Shown here piece by piece: positions 27,737-39,121 of a DNA stretch of 64,000 bases. Below the pieces are notes generated by a model. That model ran no database searches. It was given only the letters and a program-made list of their open reading frames with translations, and was not told the DNA's origin. The stretch is taken from assembly GCF_015326965.1 (NCBI RefSeq), contig NZ_CP017659.1:4654001-4718000 (forward strand), given 5' to 3'. Source of the stretch: Paenibacillus sp. JZ16 (lineage in GTDB: Bacteria > Bacillota > Bacilli > Paenibacillales > Paenibacillaceae). Position numbers and translations under genes: made by a program. The stretch's first letter is position 1. Each line of letters starts with the position of its first letter.

Positions 27737-28142
27737 ATCCATCATAAAATACGTTCATGTCGTTGTCAACGATGGGTTACGAAGAAGCGCGAAATGGATG
27801 AAGCAGTTGGATCAGAGCAGCAGAATAAGGCGTTCATATCAGAGCAATAGACGGCAGTTCAACCGGAAGAAACAAGTCACTGGGTATCCGCAGGCAAGTA
27901 CAGATGAGAGCGATGTACGGATGAAGAGATGTAGCCAGAAACGATGAAGTTCGGTTTAGAGTGGTCGGCACGGCACGATGTGGAGGTCTATTTTTGTTCC
28001 TCTAATGAAAGCGCTTCATATATGTCCCGACATGAACACATGACAAGAGGTTTCGGAAGGAGTGACAGGAGCTTCGCAAAATGGGACGCTGCACAAGACT
28101 ATGAGAAGAAAGAAGGATTTTTAACGCAAGGGGCTGAGAGAG
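27737..28142. other. Long leader region upstream of fadF
   Basis: About 400 bp without a convincing gene. A cre-like sequence ATGAAAGCGCTTCAT (28005-28019) is present, but it is one base short of the usual CcpA site spacing. Two short open frames here have no start signals. Confidence 0.4.
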
Positions 28143-30323
28143 ATGATTCTGACATTAATCAACGCGCTGCTCTTTGTCTTGATCACCGGTTGGGCGGTGT
28201 ATATGTTCGCCACCGTGGTGTATCGCCGGTACCTGTATATCCGTTTGGGCAAGCCAGCGAATTCGAAGAAGGATCTGAAGGAACGCCTGAGCCAATTCGC
28301 CATCCAGGTATTCGGACAGAGCAAGCTGTTTAAGGATCGCAAGAGCGGCATCATGCATTTTATTGTGTTTTACGGATTTATCATTTTGCAGTTCGGTGCG
28401 CTCGACATCATCTGGAAGGGATTGTCCGGCCACAGCCTGCCGATTCCGGGGCACGCCGGCTTTATTCTCATGCAGGAGATTACGGTTGCGCTGATCCTGC
28501 TCGCTATCGGTTATGCGGCTTATCGCCGCTATGGCGAGAAGCTGAAACGGCTCAAGCGGGGCTGGAAGCCAAGCATTGTCGTGTTTTTCATCACCACGCT
28601 GATGGCTTCGGTGCTGCTGACGATGACTTTTGAACGGCTCATGGAAGGACTGGCGTGGTCCGCCATGGCACCGATCTCCTCCAGCATTGCGGCCGTGTTT
28701 GCCTGGATGCCGCCGGTGGCGGTTACGGTTTGCTATTACGCGTTCTGGTGGCTGCATCTGTTGATTCTGCTATCGTTCCTTATCTATGTGCCGCAATCGA
28801 AGCATTTTCACCTCATTACGGCGCCGATCAACATTCTGGTCCGCCGTACCGATCCCCCGAGCAAGCTCAGCACGCTGGATTTGGAGGATGAAGAGGCCGA
28901 GGCATTCGGGGTAGGCAAGATTGAGGATTTTACGCAGAAGCAGATGCTCGATTTCTATGCCTGCGTTGAATGTGGAAGATGCACCAACGTATGCCCGGCC
29001 TCGAATACAGGCAAGCTGCTGTCGCCGATGCACATGATTGTGAAGCTAAGGGATCATCTCACGGAAAAAGGGGCTGCGCTCACCTCCAAATCAGCATGGA
29101 TGCCAGCCTCTGTGTTTGGATCACCCGGCGTTCACTCCATGGGCGCAACGGATCTGGCCCTTGTCGGCTGGAAGGGCGAGGGCATTACCGATATCGGCCC
29201 GACGATGGAGGTGCAGAAGCGCTCCTGGCATCAGTTTGAGGGCGTCGACCCGAAGGACATTCAATTGATCGGCGGCGTCATGACGGAAGAAGAGATTTGG
29301 GCGTGCACGACCTGCCGCAACTGCGAGGATCAGTGCCCGGTCGCGAATGAGCATGTCGACAAAATCGTGGACCTTCGGCGTCATCTCGTTCTGATGGAGG
29401 GCAGTGTGCCGCAGGAAGGCCAGCGCGCCATGCAAAACATCGAACGACAAGGCAACCCTTGGGGAATCAGCCGCGCGGACCGGAGCAAGTGGGTGAAGGA
29501 GGTCGACCCGGAAGGGACGCTGGATCTGAAAATTCCAACCGTGAAGGAAAATCCGGATTTCGACGTGCTGTTCTTTGTCGGCTCCATGGGCTCTTACGAC
29601 AATCGCAGCCGCAAGATCACCAAGGCCTTTGTCCGGCTTATGAATGAAGCGGGCGTCAACTTCGCCATTCTCGGCAACGAGGAGAAGAATTCGGGCGATA
29701 CGCCGCGCCGGATGGGCAATGAATTTCTGTTCCAGCAGCTGTGCATGGAGAACATCGAGACATTCCAGAAGTACGATGTGAAACGAATCGTGACGGCTTG
29801 TCCGCATACCTTCAATATTTTGAAGAATGAGTATCCGGAATTTGGGCTTGAAGCCGAGGTGATTCATCATACGGAGCTGCTGGACCAGCTGGTGAAGGAA
29901 GGGCGTCTTAAGCCCAAATACCGGGTTCAGGAGAAAATCACCTATCATGACTCCTGCTACCTGGGACGGTATAACGACGTGTATGATCAGCCGCGCAGCG
30001 TGCTTCGCGCCATTCCTGGCGTCGAGCTCCTGGAGATGGAGCGAAATCGCGAGAACGGGATGTGCTGCGGCGCCGGCGGCGGGCAGATGTGGATGGAGGA
30101 GGATGCGGGCAAGCGCGTGAATCTGGCGCGTACCGAGCAGGCGCTGGCTGTATCTCCGACGATGATCAGTTCAGCCTGTCCGTTCTGCCTGACGATGCTG
30201 GAGGACGGCACGAAGCTGAAGGAAGTGGAAGAAAGCGTAAAAACGCGAGATATCGCGGAAATCCTGGAGTTATCCGTATTCGGTCTATCCGAAATCCATG
30301 AACAGGAGGTCGTTGTGCAATGA
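28143..30323 (+). CDS. fadF: Membrane Fe-S oxidoreductase FadF (ETF:quinone electron transfer)
   Basis: A 726-residue protein. About five to six N-terminal membrane helices (1-220) are followed by two 4Fe-4S motifs: ACVECGRCTNVCP near residue 275 and ACTTCRNCEDQCP near 388. Two CCG-type domains follow, with CCGAGGGQMW near 641. This is the layout of heterodisulfide-reductase-like proteins. Relatives are B. subtilis FadF (YwjF) and mycobacterial EtfD (Rv0338c), which are tied to ETF oxidation. The inferred role is to move electrons from EtfAB into menaquinone during beta-oxidation. It overlaps fadN by 4 bp. Confidence 0.9.
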   Translation: MILTLINALLFVLITGWAVYMFATVVYRRYLYIRLGKPANSKKDLKERLSQFAIQVFGQSKLFKDRKSGIMHFIVFYGFIILQFGALDIIWKGLSGHSLPIPGHAGFILMQEITVALILLAIGYAAYRRYGEKLKRLKRGWKPSIVVFFITTLMASVLLTMTFERLMEGLAWSAMAPISSSIAAVFAWMPPVAVTVCYYAFWWLHLLILLSFLIYVPQSKHFHLITAPINILVRRTDPPSKLSTLDLEDEEAEAFGVGKIEDFTQKQMLDFYACVECGRCTNVCPASNTGKLLSPMHMIVKLRDHLTEKGAALTSKSAWMPASVFGSPGVHSMGATDLALVGWKGEGITDIGPTMEVQKRSWHQFEGVDPKDIQLIGGVMTEEEIWACTTCRNCEDQCPVANEHVDKIVDLRRHLVLMEGSVPQEGQRAMQNIERQGNPWGISRADRSKWVKEVDPEGTLDLKIPTVKENPDFDVLFFVGSMGSYDNRSRKITKAFVRLMNEAGVNFAILGNEEKNSGDTPRRMGNEFLFQQLCMENIETFQKYDVKRIVTACPHTFNILKNEYPEFGLEAEVIHHTELLDQLVKEGRLKPKYRVQEKITYHDSCYLGRYNDVYDQPRSVLRAIPGVELLEMERNRENGMCCGAGGGQMWMEEDAGKRVNLARTEQALAVSPTMISSACPFCLTMLEDGTKLKEVEESVKTRDIAEILELSVFGLSEIHEQEVVVQ

Positions 30324-32761
30324 GCAATACCATTACCAAGGAATCCGTCAGCGGTTCCGGTGTCGCAAGTCGAAACATAACCAAAGCCGCCGTGATCGGC
30401 TCTGGCGTCATGGGGTCGGGGATCGCCGCCCATCTCGCCAATGCCGGCATTCCCTGCCTGCTGCTCGACATCGTTCCGAAATCCTTAACCGCCGAAGAGG
30501 AAAAAGCCGGATTGTCGCTGGATCATCCGAAGGTACGAAACCGGCTTGCGGCCAAAGCCATTGCCGCTCTGCCCAAATCAAGCACAGCTCCGCTGTATAG
30601 CGTCGATTTTGTGGGCCGGATCACCCCAGGCAATACCGAGGATCATCTGAGCCAGCTGAAGGACGTGGATTGGATCATTGAGGTGGTCACGGAGCGCCTG
30701 GAAATCAAGAAAAGCATCTTCAAGCAGATTGAGGGCGTGCGCAAGGAAGGATCAATCGTCAGCACGAATACCTCTGGCATTTCCGTTAATGCGATGGTCG
30801 AGGACTGCAGCGAGGAATTCCGCAGCCACTTCCTGGGAACCCATTTCTTCAATCCGCCGCGTCATATGAAGCTGCTGGAGATTATCCCGGGCTTTGATAC
30901 GGATCCGGACATTACAAAGTTTATGGTTGATTTCTGCACGAAGCGCCTTGGTAAAGGGGTTGTGCTTGCGAAGGATACGCCGAATTTCATCTCGAACCGG
31001 ATCGGCACCTACGGTCTTCTGGTCACATTGCAGGAGATGGTGAAAAACAGCTATACCGTGGAGGAAGTGGATGCGGCCACGGGACCCGTTCTGGGGCGTC
31101 CGAAGAGCGCCACCTTCCGTACGCTGGATTTGGTCGGCATCGATACCTTTGTTCATGTGGCCAGAAACGTGTACGACTCCGTGCCGGACGGGAACGAGAA
31201 GGACGTGTTCACGGTTCCCGATGTCATGAATGAGCTTGTCACCCGCGGCTGGATCGGTGAGAAGGGCGGCCAGGGATTCTATAAAAAAGTAAAGAGCGAG
31301 CAAGGCAGCAAAATTTTATCGCTCAACCTGTCCACGATGGAGTACAATCCGAGCGCCAAAGTGAGCTCCGCTTCCATCGAAGCCGCCAAAGCGGTGAAGG
31401 GAGCCAAGCGGAAGATCAAGGCATTCCTCGGTACGCAGGATCGTTACTCTGAACTGGCTTGGAATGTATTGAAGCAAGTGCTTGTCTATGCGGCCGACAA
31501 GCTCGGAGAGATAGCCGATTCCATTCAGGACATCGACAACGCGATGAAATGGGGCTTCAACTGGGAGCTCGGTCCATTCGAGACCTGGGATCTGATCGGA
31601 CTGCCGGAATCCGTGCAGCGCATGGAAGCGGAGGGCATGATCGTCCCGGCTTGGGTGAAGGATTGGATTGCCGCCGGGAACAAGTCCTTCTATCAGCAGA
31701 AGGACGGCGAGGTGTTCCATTATTTCAAAGGCGAGTATAAGGGCGTAGAGGTTCAGCCTGAGCTGATCTCGCTGCAAGCGCTCAAATCGCAAAACCGGAT
31801 CATCCGCTCGAATACGGGGGCGAACCTGATTGATATTGGAGATGGCGTGGCATGTCTTGAATTCACGTCCCCGAACAATGCGATCGGCGCCGATATTCTG
31901 GTCATGATCCAGCAGAGCGTGGAAGAGGTCAGGGCCAATTACCGCGGGCTGGTGCTGGCGAACGAAGGCCGCAACTTCTGCGTCGGCGCCAACCTGATGC
32001 TTATGCTGATGGAAGCGCAGAGCGGCGATTGGGATGAGGTGGATGACATCATCCGTCTGTTCCAAGGCAGCATGATGAAGCTGAAGGGGTTGGAGAAGCC
32101 GGTTGTGGCTGCGCCTCACCGGATGACGCTGGGCGGCGGCGTGGAAGCGTGCCTGCCGGCTGACCGGATCATTTTCTCGGCGGAGACCTATTTCGGTCTC
32201 GTAGAAACGGGGGTCGGCCTCATTCCGGCAGGCGGCGGCTGCAAGGAGCTGGCGCTCATGACCAGCAACCGTCATCCCGACAAGGAGAGCGACCTCCAGC
32301 CGGAGATTAACAAAATCTTCGAGATGGTGGCGATGGCGAAGGCATCGACCAGCGGACATGAAGCAATCCGCATGGGTTATGGGCGCAGCGGGGATACGGT
32401 GGTCATGAATCAGGATTACCGGATCTATGAAGCGAAGCAGGCGGTACTTGCGATGGACCGGGCAGGCTATGTTCCGCCGCAGCCGGGCAAAGCCCGCGTG
32501 GTCGGCCGCGACGGCCGGGCCGTGCTCCAGATGGGCGCCATCGACATGAAGCGCAGCGGTTATATCAGCGATCACGATCTGTTGATCGCGAAGAAGCTGG
32601 CGCACATCCTGACGGGCGGCGATGTTCCCGCGGGAACCGTGGTGAGCGAGCAGCATCTGCTCGACCTGGAGCGGGAAGCGTTCCTCAGCCTGCTCGGCGA
32701 GGTCAAAACCCAGCAGCGCATGCAGCATATGCTGGCGAAAGGCAAGCCGCTGCGGAATTAG
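30320..32761 (+). CDS. fadN: 3-hydroxyacyl-CoA dehydrogenase / enoyl-CoA hydratase
   Basis: An 813-residue bifunctional beta-oxidation enzyme. The N-terminal 3-hydroxyacyl-CoA dehydrogenase has the NAD-binding VIGSGVMGSGIAAHLANAG and the catalytic region FLGTHFFNPPRHMKLLEII. The C-terminal crotonase-type domain (about 495-700) contains NEGRNFCVGANLMLM and PHRMTLGGGVEACLPADR. This order is the reverse of E. coli FadB and matches B. subtilis FadN. The ATG overlaps the fadF stop, so translation is coupled. Confidence 0.95.
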   Translation: MSNTITKESVSGSGVASRNITKAAVIGSGVMGSGIAAHLANAGIPCLLLDIVPKSLTAEEEKAGLSLDHPKVRNRLAAKAIAALPKSSTAPLYSVDFVGRITPGNTEDHLSQLKDVDWIIEVVTERLEIKKSIFKQIEGVRKEGSIVSTNTSGISVNAMVEDCSEEFRSHFLGTHFFNPPRHMKLLEIIPGFDTDPDITKFMVDFCTKRLGKGVVLAKDTPNFISNRIGTYGLLVTLQEMVKNSYTVEEVDAATGPVLGRPKSATFRTLDLVGIDTFVHVARNVYDSVPDGNEKDVFTVPDVMNELVTRGWIGEKGGQGFYKKVKSEQGSKILSLNLSTMEYNPSAKVSSASIEAAKAVKGAKRKIKAFLGTQDRYSELAWNVLKQVLVYAADKLGEIADSIQDIDNAMKWGFNWELGPFETWDLIGLPESVQRMEAEGMIVPAWVKDWIAAGNKSFYQQKDGEVFHYFKGEYKGVEVQPELISLQALKSQNRIIRSNTGANLIDIGDGVACLEFTSPNNAIGADILVMIQQSVEEVRANYRGLVLANEGRNFCVGANLMLMLMEAQSGDWDEVDDIIRLFQGSMMKLKGLEKPVVAAPHRMTLGGGVEACLPADRIIFSAETYFGLVETGVGLIPAGGGCKELALMTSNRHPDKESDLQPEINKIFEMVAMAKASTSGHEAIRMGYGRSGDTVVMNQDYRIYEAKQAVLAMDRAGYVPPQPGKARVVGRDGRAVLQMGAIDMKRSGYISDHDLLIAKKLAHILTGGDVPAGTVVSEQHLLDLEREAFLSLLGEVKTQQRMQHMLAKGKPLRN

Positions 32762-33110
32762 GGGCGATTCAGCTTGGACGGTACTTCCTTGGCAATTTTG
32801 AGCGTCTCGACTTCCGGTCTCTCCTTGCCTTCGGTATCTTGAAAGCAATCAGGACATGACGAAAGCTAAATGTTGGTATAGTCCTTAAAGCTTCACAGCT
32901 AAAAGATTAGCTATCATCCGCAACGTGCGATTCGCCAAATCAAACGTGGATACGGTACATGTGGCAGATTGTCCGTGCTGTTGAAGTTTGGGTGATGGCA
33001 GCTCTTTAATCAGTTCCACCTGTTACGAATTCATTTCACGGCCGATTAGCGGCCCGCGCAATTATAAACGGTATTGGATCCAACCATTTCAAGTTGATGA
33101 GGTGAATGGC
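32762..33110. other. Gap between fadN and fadA
   Basis: About 350 bp with no gene. The annotated fadA frame stays open back to 32988, but that part is not conserved thiolase sequence. No clear terminator is seen, so fadN and fadA may still be cotranscribed. Confidence 0.4.
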
Positions 33111-34301
<1,191 letters not shown>

Positions 34302-34571
34302 GGAGTAGGAAGCAGAAGAAGATGCGCTCCCTTCCAAGCCCCCAGAGGGCCATAGGGTGGGATTCTCACATTAGTCTCTGCAGGTGCTCATTGTGGTTCG
34401 ATTCGCGTTTGTCCTCAAGGGGACCTGCAGCTCCCAACAAGGTGCTAGGAAAAGTTAGTTCAATAACGTTTCTGATAATAATCGGTTAACCAAATCTAGG
34501 TTCTTCAGTATCAAGTCTACTGGTCCTCTACTGATGCATGACCAGCCTATTCACTCTGAAATGTAGTCTTA

Positions 34572-34609
34572 GTGCCGTGTCCGCTCCGAACACGGACCGG
34601 ACACGGCAC
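34572..34609. repeat. Perfect 12-bp inverted repeat
   Basis: Arms GTGCCGTGTCCG and CGGACACGGCAC lie around a 14-nt loop. There is no U-tract, so it is not an obvious terminator. It lies in the long fadA-fadE gap. Confidence 0.6.
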
Positions 34610-34691
34610 CACCCACTCCAACCACAGGGGAGTGCAATGATAGCCAGAGGCAGGGGTCAGGACCTGAGCGCTCTAGCCCAGCGGAGAGGGC

Positions 34692-34798
34692 GGAATTGTA
34701 CTGGAGAAGCGGCAGCGGTCGCCTTTGAGTTTGGATTTCTACTATTGATAGATCCATTCCTGGAAATCCACACTCAACAGCGATCGGAAGTACAATCC
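34692..34798. repeat. Large imperfect inverted-repeat element
   Basis: The left part runs from GGAATTGTACT through CGGTCGCCTTTGAGT to TTGGATTTC. The right part is its imperfect reverse complement: GGAAATCCACACTCAACAGCG, GATCGGAAGTACAATCC. The arms are about 40 bp around a 22-bp centre. It looks like a dispersed intergenic palindromic repeat. The open frames that cross it are probably not genes. The whole 34302-34937 gap holds no gene that I can support. Confidence 0.5.
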
Positions 34799-34937
34799 GC
34801 ACGCGGAGCGGCCACTATTGCGCCGAAGTGAAGGTGTTTATGCCTCTATGCTCAACCCAGAAAAGATACCACGCAGCAACACCTAGGCATTTCATTGCAC
34901 ACAACCTTATTCCACATTCCGAAAGGGGAAACCAATC

Positions 34938-36728
34938 ATGAGCGATAACCAAACCAAAGAACCGAAAATCAAAGGCGGCAGCTTTGTCATCGATAATACC
35001 GATAAACAGCGGATCCTGACACCGGAGGATTTCACGGAAGAGCACCGCATGATCGGCGAGACGGTGCGTGATTTTATTGACGGGGAAGTCGTGCCGCATG
35101 ATGAAGAGCTGGAGAAGCTGAATTACGAGATGACCGTAGATCTGCTTCGCAAGGCAGGCGAGCTGGGCCTGCTCGGGGCCGATGTGCCGGAGCCGTTCGG
35201 CGGGATCGGGCTGGATAAGGTCAGCTCTACAATAATTAATGAAGCGTTGGCGAAGGGATCGTCCTTCGCGCTTTCCTTCGGGGCTCATGTGGGGATCGGT
35301 ACGCTGCCGATCGTGTTCTTCGGCACGACCGAGCAGAAGCAGAAGTACCTGCCGGATCTCTCGACCGGCGCTAAAATCGCGGCTTATTGCTTGACGGAGC
35401 CGACCTCCGGCTCGGATGCGCTGGGTGCCAAAACGACGGCACGCTTGTCGGACGACGGAGAGTATTATATTTTGAACGGATCGAAGCTATATATAACTAA
35501 CGCCGGATTTGCGGATATCTTTATCGTCTACGCCAAGATTGACGGGGAGCACTTCACCGCGTTCATTGTCGAGAAGGAGATGGAGGGCTTCACGCTCGGT
35601 CCGGAGGAGAAGAAGATGGGCATCAAGGGCTCGTCGACGCGTCCGCTCTTTTTCGAAGACGTCAAGGTGCCGAAGGAGAACCTGCTCGGCGAGATCGGCA
35701 AAGGCCACCGGATTGCCTTTAACATCCTGAACATCGGCAGGTATAAATTGGCAGCCGGTACGGTCGGTGCGGCGAAGGAATCGATCGAGCTGAGCGCGAA
35801 ATATGCTAACACCCGTAAACAGTTTGATACGCCTATCTCGCAGTTCCCGCTCATGCGCAAGAAGCTGGCCGAGATGAACATCACCACCTTCGTGATGGAG
35901 AGTATGGTTTACCGGACGGCAGGATTGCTGGACGAAGCGATGCAGGACATCGATTACAACAGCGAGGATGCCGGAATCCACTCGGCTGCGGCGATCTCTG
36001 ACTATGCCATCGAATGCTCGATCAACAAGGTGTTCTGTTCGGAAGGACTCGATAACGTGGCAGACGAGGCGGTACAGATTCACGGGGGCTATGGATATAT
36101 CCAAGAGTACAAAGTGGAACGCATCTATCGGGACTCCCGCATCAACCGTATCTTTGAAGGCACGAACGAGATCAACCGGCTCCTGATTCCGGGCACGCTC
36201 GTGAAGAAGGCCATGAAGGGCGAGATCGCGCTCCTGCAAAAAGCACAAGGTCTCCAAGGAGAGCTGCTGCAGCTGGTACCTGGCCAAACCTTCGAGGGCA
36301 CACTGGAACAGGAAGCGCACTTCCTTGAGATGAGCAAGAAGATTTTCCTCCTTGCAGGTGGTATGGCGGTACAGAAGTTCGGCACGAAGCTGGAGAAAGA
36401 GCAGGAGGCCTTGTCCAATCTGGCGGATATGATGATAGATATTTATGCTCTCGAGAGTGCGCTGCTGCGTACCCGCAAGCAAATCGAACGCACCTCCGAG
36501 GAAAAAGCAGCCAGCATGATCGAGATGACGCAGGTGTTTGCATACGAGGCGTTCCAGCGCATTGAAGCACTCGCGAAAGAGACGCTGGCCTCAGTCGAAA
36601 CCGGGGATATGCTGCGAATGCAGCTGTCGGTGCTCAAGAAACTGACGCGTTGCACGCCGATCGATACGGTGGCCCTCAAGCGCAGCATCGCAGCCCGCGT
36701 GGTCAAGAACGAGCGGTACACGGTGTAA
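34938..36728 (+). CDS. fadE: Acyl-CoA dehydrogenase
   Basis: A 596-residue flavoenzyme, longer than short-chain acyl-CoA dehydrogenases and like B. subtilis FadE or VLCAD in having an extra C-terminal helical domain (about 430-590). The signatures are AAYCLTEPTSGSDALG in the FAD-contacting strand, GIKGSSTRPLFFEDVKVP, and QIHGGYGYIQEYKVERIYRD with RIFEGTNEINR near the active site. It makes trans-2-enoyl-CoA and reduces EtfAB. A GAAAGGGG site precedes the ATG. Confidence 0.95.
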   Translation: MSDNQTKEPKIKGGSFVIDNTDKQRILTPEDFTEEHRMIGETVRDFIDGEVVPHDEELEKLNYEMTVDLLRKAGELGLLGADVPEPFGGIGLDKVSSTIINEALAKGSSFALSFGAHVGIGTLPIVFFGTTEQKQKYLPDLSTGAKIAAYCLTEPTSGSDALGAKTTARLSDDGEYYILNGSKLYITNAGFADIFIVYAKIDGEHFTAFIVEKEMEGFTLGPEEKKMGIKGSSTRPLFFEDVKVPKENLLGEIGKGHRIAFNILNIGRYKLAAGTVGAAKESIELSAKYANTRKQFDTPISQFPLMRKKLAEMNITTFVMESMVYRTAGLLDEAMQDIDYNSEDAGIHSAAAISDYAIECSINKVFCSEGLDNVADEAVQIHGGYGYIQEYKVERIYRDSRINRIFEGTNEINRLLIPGTLVKKAMKGEIALLQKAQGLQGELLQLVPGQTFEGTLEQEAHFLEMSKKIFLLAGGMAVQKFGTKLEKEQEALSNLADMMIDIYALESALLRTRKQIERTSEEKAASMIEMTQVFAYEAFQRIEALAKETLASVETGDMLRMQLSVLKKLTRCTPIDTVALKRSIAARVVKNERYTV

Positions 36729-36829
36729 CACGCGTCAACGCCAATACGATGCGTAAGTAACCGCAAAAGAGAGAGATTTTTCTTGGAGTAGGAAAGAAGG
36801 AGCATTCCTTAGGAAAGGGTTGGTTTTGT

Positions 36830-38506
36830 ATGGATACAAAGCCTTGGCTGCCGTTTTATCCGCCCGAAGTAGCCCCCGCTTTTGATTATCCGAAACAGAA
36901 TTTGGCATCATTTCTCGTGACGTCGGCACAGAAGTTTCCGAATCGGCCGGCCATGTATTTCATGGGCAAGACGATCAACTATAGAAGTCTGCTGGAGTCG
37001 TCCTATCGTATGGCGAACGCGCTCCGCAGCAAAGGAATTAAGAAGGGCGACCGGGTAGCGATCATGCTGCCCAACTGCCCGCAGGTGGTGATCTCGTATT
37101 ATGGCGTGCTGCTGGCCGGAGCCGTTGCCGTCATGACCAACCCGCTCTATATGGAGCGGGAAATTGCGCATCAGATGAAGGATTCCGGTGCCAAGATCAT
37201 CATTACCATGGATATGTTTGTTTCCCGCGTTGAAAAAGTCATCGAGGAGACGGAACTGGAGCATATGATCGTCACGTCCGTGGCGGATTATCTGCCATTC
37301 CCCAAGAATCTCCTTTACCCGATCAAGGCCAAGAAGGAGGGCCCTCTTCCGGTCGTCAATTATGGGAGCCGCGTCCATGCCTTCAAAAAGCTGCTTGCGA
37401 GCTCACCGAATGACCCGATCTGCGAACCCGTGAAGGCGGAGAAGGATCTAGCCCTGCTCCAGTACACAGGCGGCACGACGGGCGTTCCCAAAGGCGTCAT
37501 GCTGACGCATATGAATCTGATCGCCAACACCTTGCAGTCGGCGAACTGGTGCTTTCAGGTGGAGGATGGGAAGGAGCGCTACTTAGCGGTTTTGCCCTGT
37601 TTTCACGTGTTCGGACTGACCGTGCTGCTGAACCAGGCCATCTACCGTGCCGGCATGCTGATATTGGTACCGAAATTCGAAGTGACGATGATTCTGAACC
37701 TGATCAAAAAAATGAAGCCGACGCTCTTCCCGGGCGCGCCGACCATGTATATCGCACTGATAAATCATCCCAAGATCAGGGAATATGACCTCTCTTCGAT
37801 TAATGCTTGCGTCAGCGGCTCTGCCGGGCTTCCGGTTGAGGTGCAGGATAAGTTCGAGGAGCTGACCAAAGGCCGGCTGATCGAAGGCTATGGCCTGACT
37901 GAAGCTTCCCCGGTTACTCATGTGAATCCAATCTGGGGAAGGCGCAAAATCGGCACCATCGGCGTACCTGTTCCGGATACGGATGCTAAGGTGGTCGATC
38001 CCGATACGGGCGAAGAAATGCCCATCGGGGAGCCTGGTGAGCTAATAGTAAAAGGACCGCAGGTGATGATGGGGTACTGGAACCGGCCGGAGGAGACGTT
38101 CGACACGCTGCGAAACGGCTGGTTGTTCACAGGGGATATGGCAACGATGGACGAAGAGGGGTATTTTACGATCATCGACCGCAAGAAGGATATGATCATT
38201 GCAAGCGGTTTCAATATTTACCCTCGGGAGATCGAGGAAGTGCTGTATGAGCATCCTTCCGTGAAGGAAGCCGTTGTTGTCGGAACGAAGGACGATTATC
38301 GCGGCGAAACCGTGAGGGCTTATATCGTGCTGAAGGATGGCGCGTCTCCGGACCCTTCGGGCCTTGAGAAGTTTTGCCGCAGTCAGCTGGCCGCCTATAA
38401 GGTGCCGCGCGAATACGTGTTCCGCGATTCGCTGCCGAAGACGATGGTAGGCAAGGTACTGCGCCGCAAGCTGCTGGAGGAGGAAGAGGAAGGCAGAACG
38501 GGCTGA
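36830..38506 (+). CDS. lcfA: Long-chain fatty-acid--CoA ligase
   Basis: A 558-residue AMP-forming acyl-CoA synthetase. The P-loop is LLQYTGGTTGVPKGVMLTH, followed by EGYGLTEASPVTH, WLFTGDMATMDEEGYF, DRKKDMIIASGFNIYPREIE and the C-terminal lysine segment PKTMVGKVLRRKL. It activates fatty acids for the beta-oxidation enzymes encoded upstream. AGGAAAGGG lies upstream of the ATG. In B. subtilis lcfA belongs to the fadR-etf operon; here it is attached to the rightward unit. Confidence 0.92.
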   Translation: MDTKPWLPFYPPEVAPAFDYPKQNLASFLVTSAQKFPNRPAMYFMGKTINYRSLLESSYRMANALRSKGIKKGDRVAIMLPNCPQVVISYYGVLLAGAVAVMTNPLYMEREIAHQMKDSGAKIIITMDMFVSRVEKVIEETELEHMIVTSVADYLPFPKNLLYPIKAKKEGPLPVVNYGSRVHAFKKLLASSPNDPICEPVKAEKDLALLQYTGGTTGVPKGVMLTHMNLIANTLQSANWCFQVEDGKERYLAVLPCFHVFGLTVLLNQAIYRAGMLILVPKFEVTMILNLIKKMKPTLFPGAPTMYIALINHPKIREYDLSSINACVSGSAGLPVEVQDKFEELTKGRLIEGYGLTEASPVTHVNPIWGRRKIGTIGVPVPDTDAKVVDPDTGEEMPIGEPGELIVKGPQVMMGYWNRPEETFDTLRNGWLFTGDMATMDEEGYFTIIDRKKDMIIASGFNIYPREIEEVLYEHPSVKEAVVVGTKDDYRGETVRAYIVLKDGASPDPSGLEKFCRSQLAAYKVPREYVFRDSLPKTMVGKVLRRKLLEEEEEGRTG

Positions 38507-38605
38507 AGCGCAGAATAGCTTGAGCAGGCACGTTAAGTGATTCATGTTATCCCGCTGGAATGGATACAGTACTAACGACGTCATAAGAAAAAAGGAGGCG
38601 GCCTG

Positions 38606-39055
38606 ATGGATCATACCAATGCCAATCCGGATACGAAGGCCGGGCAGCCGGAATTCGACCGGGAGGCGTACATTGAGGCCATGACCCGAGCGGCGGAGCC
38701 TACCTTCTGGGGATATCTCGGCTGCAAGCTTGAGTCTGCCAGCTCGGAGGCGGTTGTTGTCACGCTGGATGCCCAGCCTCATCATATGAATATGATGGGC
38801 ATCGTGCATGGCGGCGTACTCTCCTCATTGATGGATAACGCCATGGGCATTGCCGTCATGCTGGAGCGCCCCGGCGAATCCACGGTGACGAGCAATCTGA
38901 ACGTGCATTTTGTCATGCCGGCCAGAGCGGGTCTCCTTACCGTAACGGCAAGCATCGTGCATCAGACGCACCGTTCGGTAACAACAGAATGCAGAATTGC
39001 GAACGAGAAGGGCGAGCTTGTAGCGATCAGCACAGGATCCTTCCGAGTGAAATAA
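38606..39055 (+). CDS. PaaI-type hotdog-fold thioesterase
   Basis: A 149-residue hotdog thioesterase. The motif HHMNMMGIVHGGVLSSLMDNAMG contains the HGG and the acidic residue typical of PaaI/YdiI enzymes. It would release CoA from acyl-CoA intermediates. It follows the acyl-CoA ligase by 100 bp with a strong AAGGAGG site, so it probably belongs to the same transcript and prevents CoA trapping. The exact substrate is unknown. Confidence 0.85.
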   Translation: MDHTNANPDTKAGQPEFDREAYIEAMTRAAEPTFWGYLGCKLESASSEAVVVTLDAQPHHMNMMGIVHGGVLSSLMDNAMGIAVMLERPGESTVTSNLNVHFVMPARAGLLTVTASIVHQTHRSVTTECRIANEKGELVAISTGSFRVK

Positions 39056-39080
39056 AGCAGCCTTGGCTGCTATGAAACAG

Positions 39081-39121
39081 GTGGTCTGCCAACGCTGGAG
39101 GGGCAGGCCATTTGTTTTTTG
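39081..39121 (+). terminator. Terminator of the fad/lcfA unit
   Basis: Stem TGGTCTGCC/GGCAGGCCA followed by TTTGTTTTTT. A smaller stem, AGCAGCC/GGCTGCT, lies just before it. The rest of 39122-39354 holds only the secG promoter region. Confidence 0.8.

Noticed and set aside
28005..28019. CcpA (cre) site upstream of fadF
   Set aside because: ATGAAAGCGCTTCAT is close to a cre sequence but one base short of the normal spacing. It is kept only as a note.
31316..32848. A 510-codon open frame antisense to fadN
   Set aside because: It is a shadow of the fadN reading frame with no domain and no ribosome binding site.
34538..34831. A 97-codon open frame between fadA and fadE
   Set aside because: It runs across a large inverted repeat, has no ribosome binding site and resembles no family.
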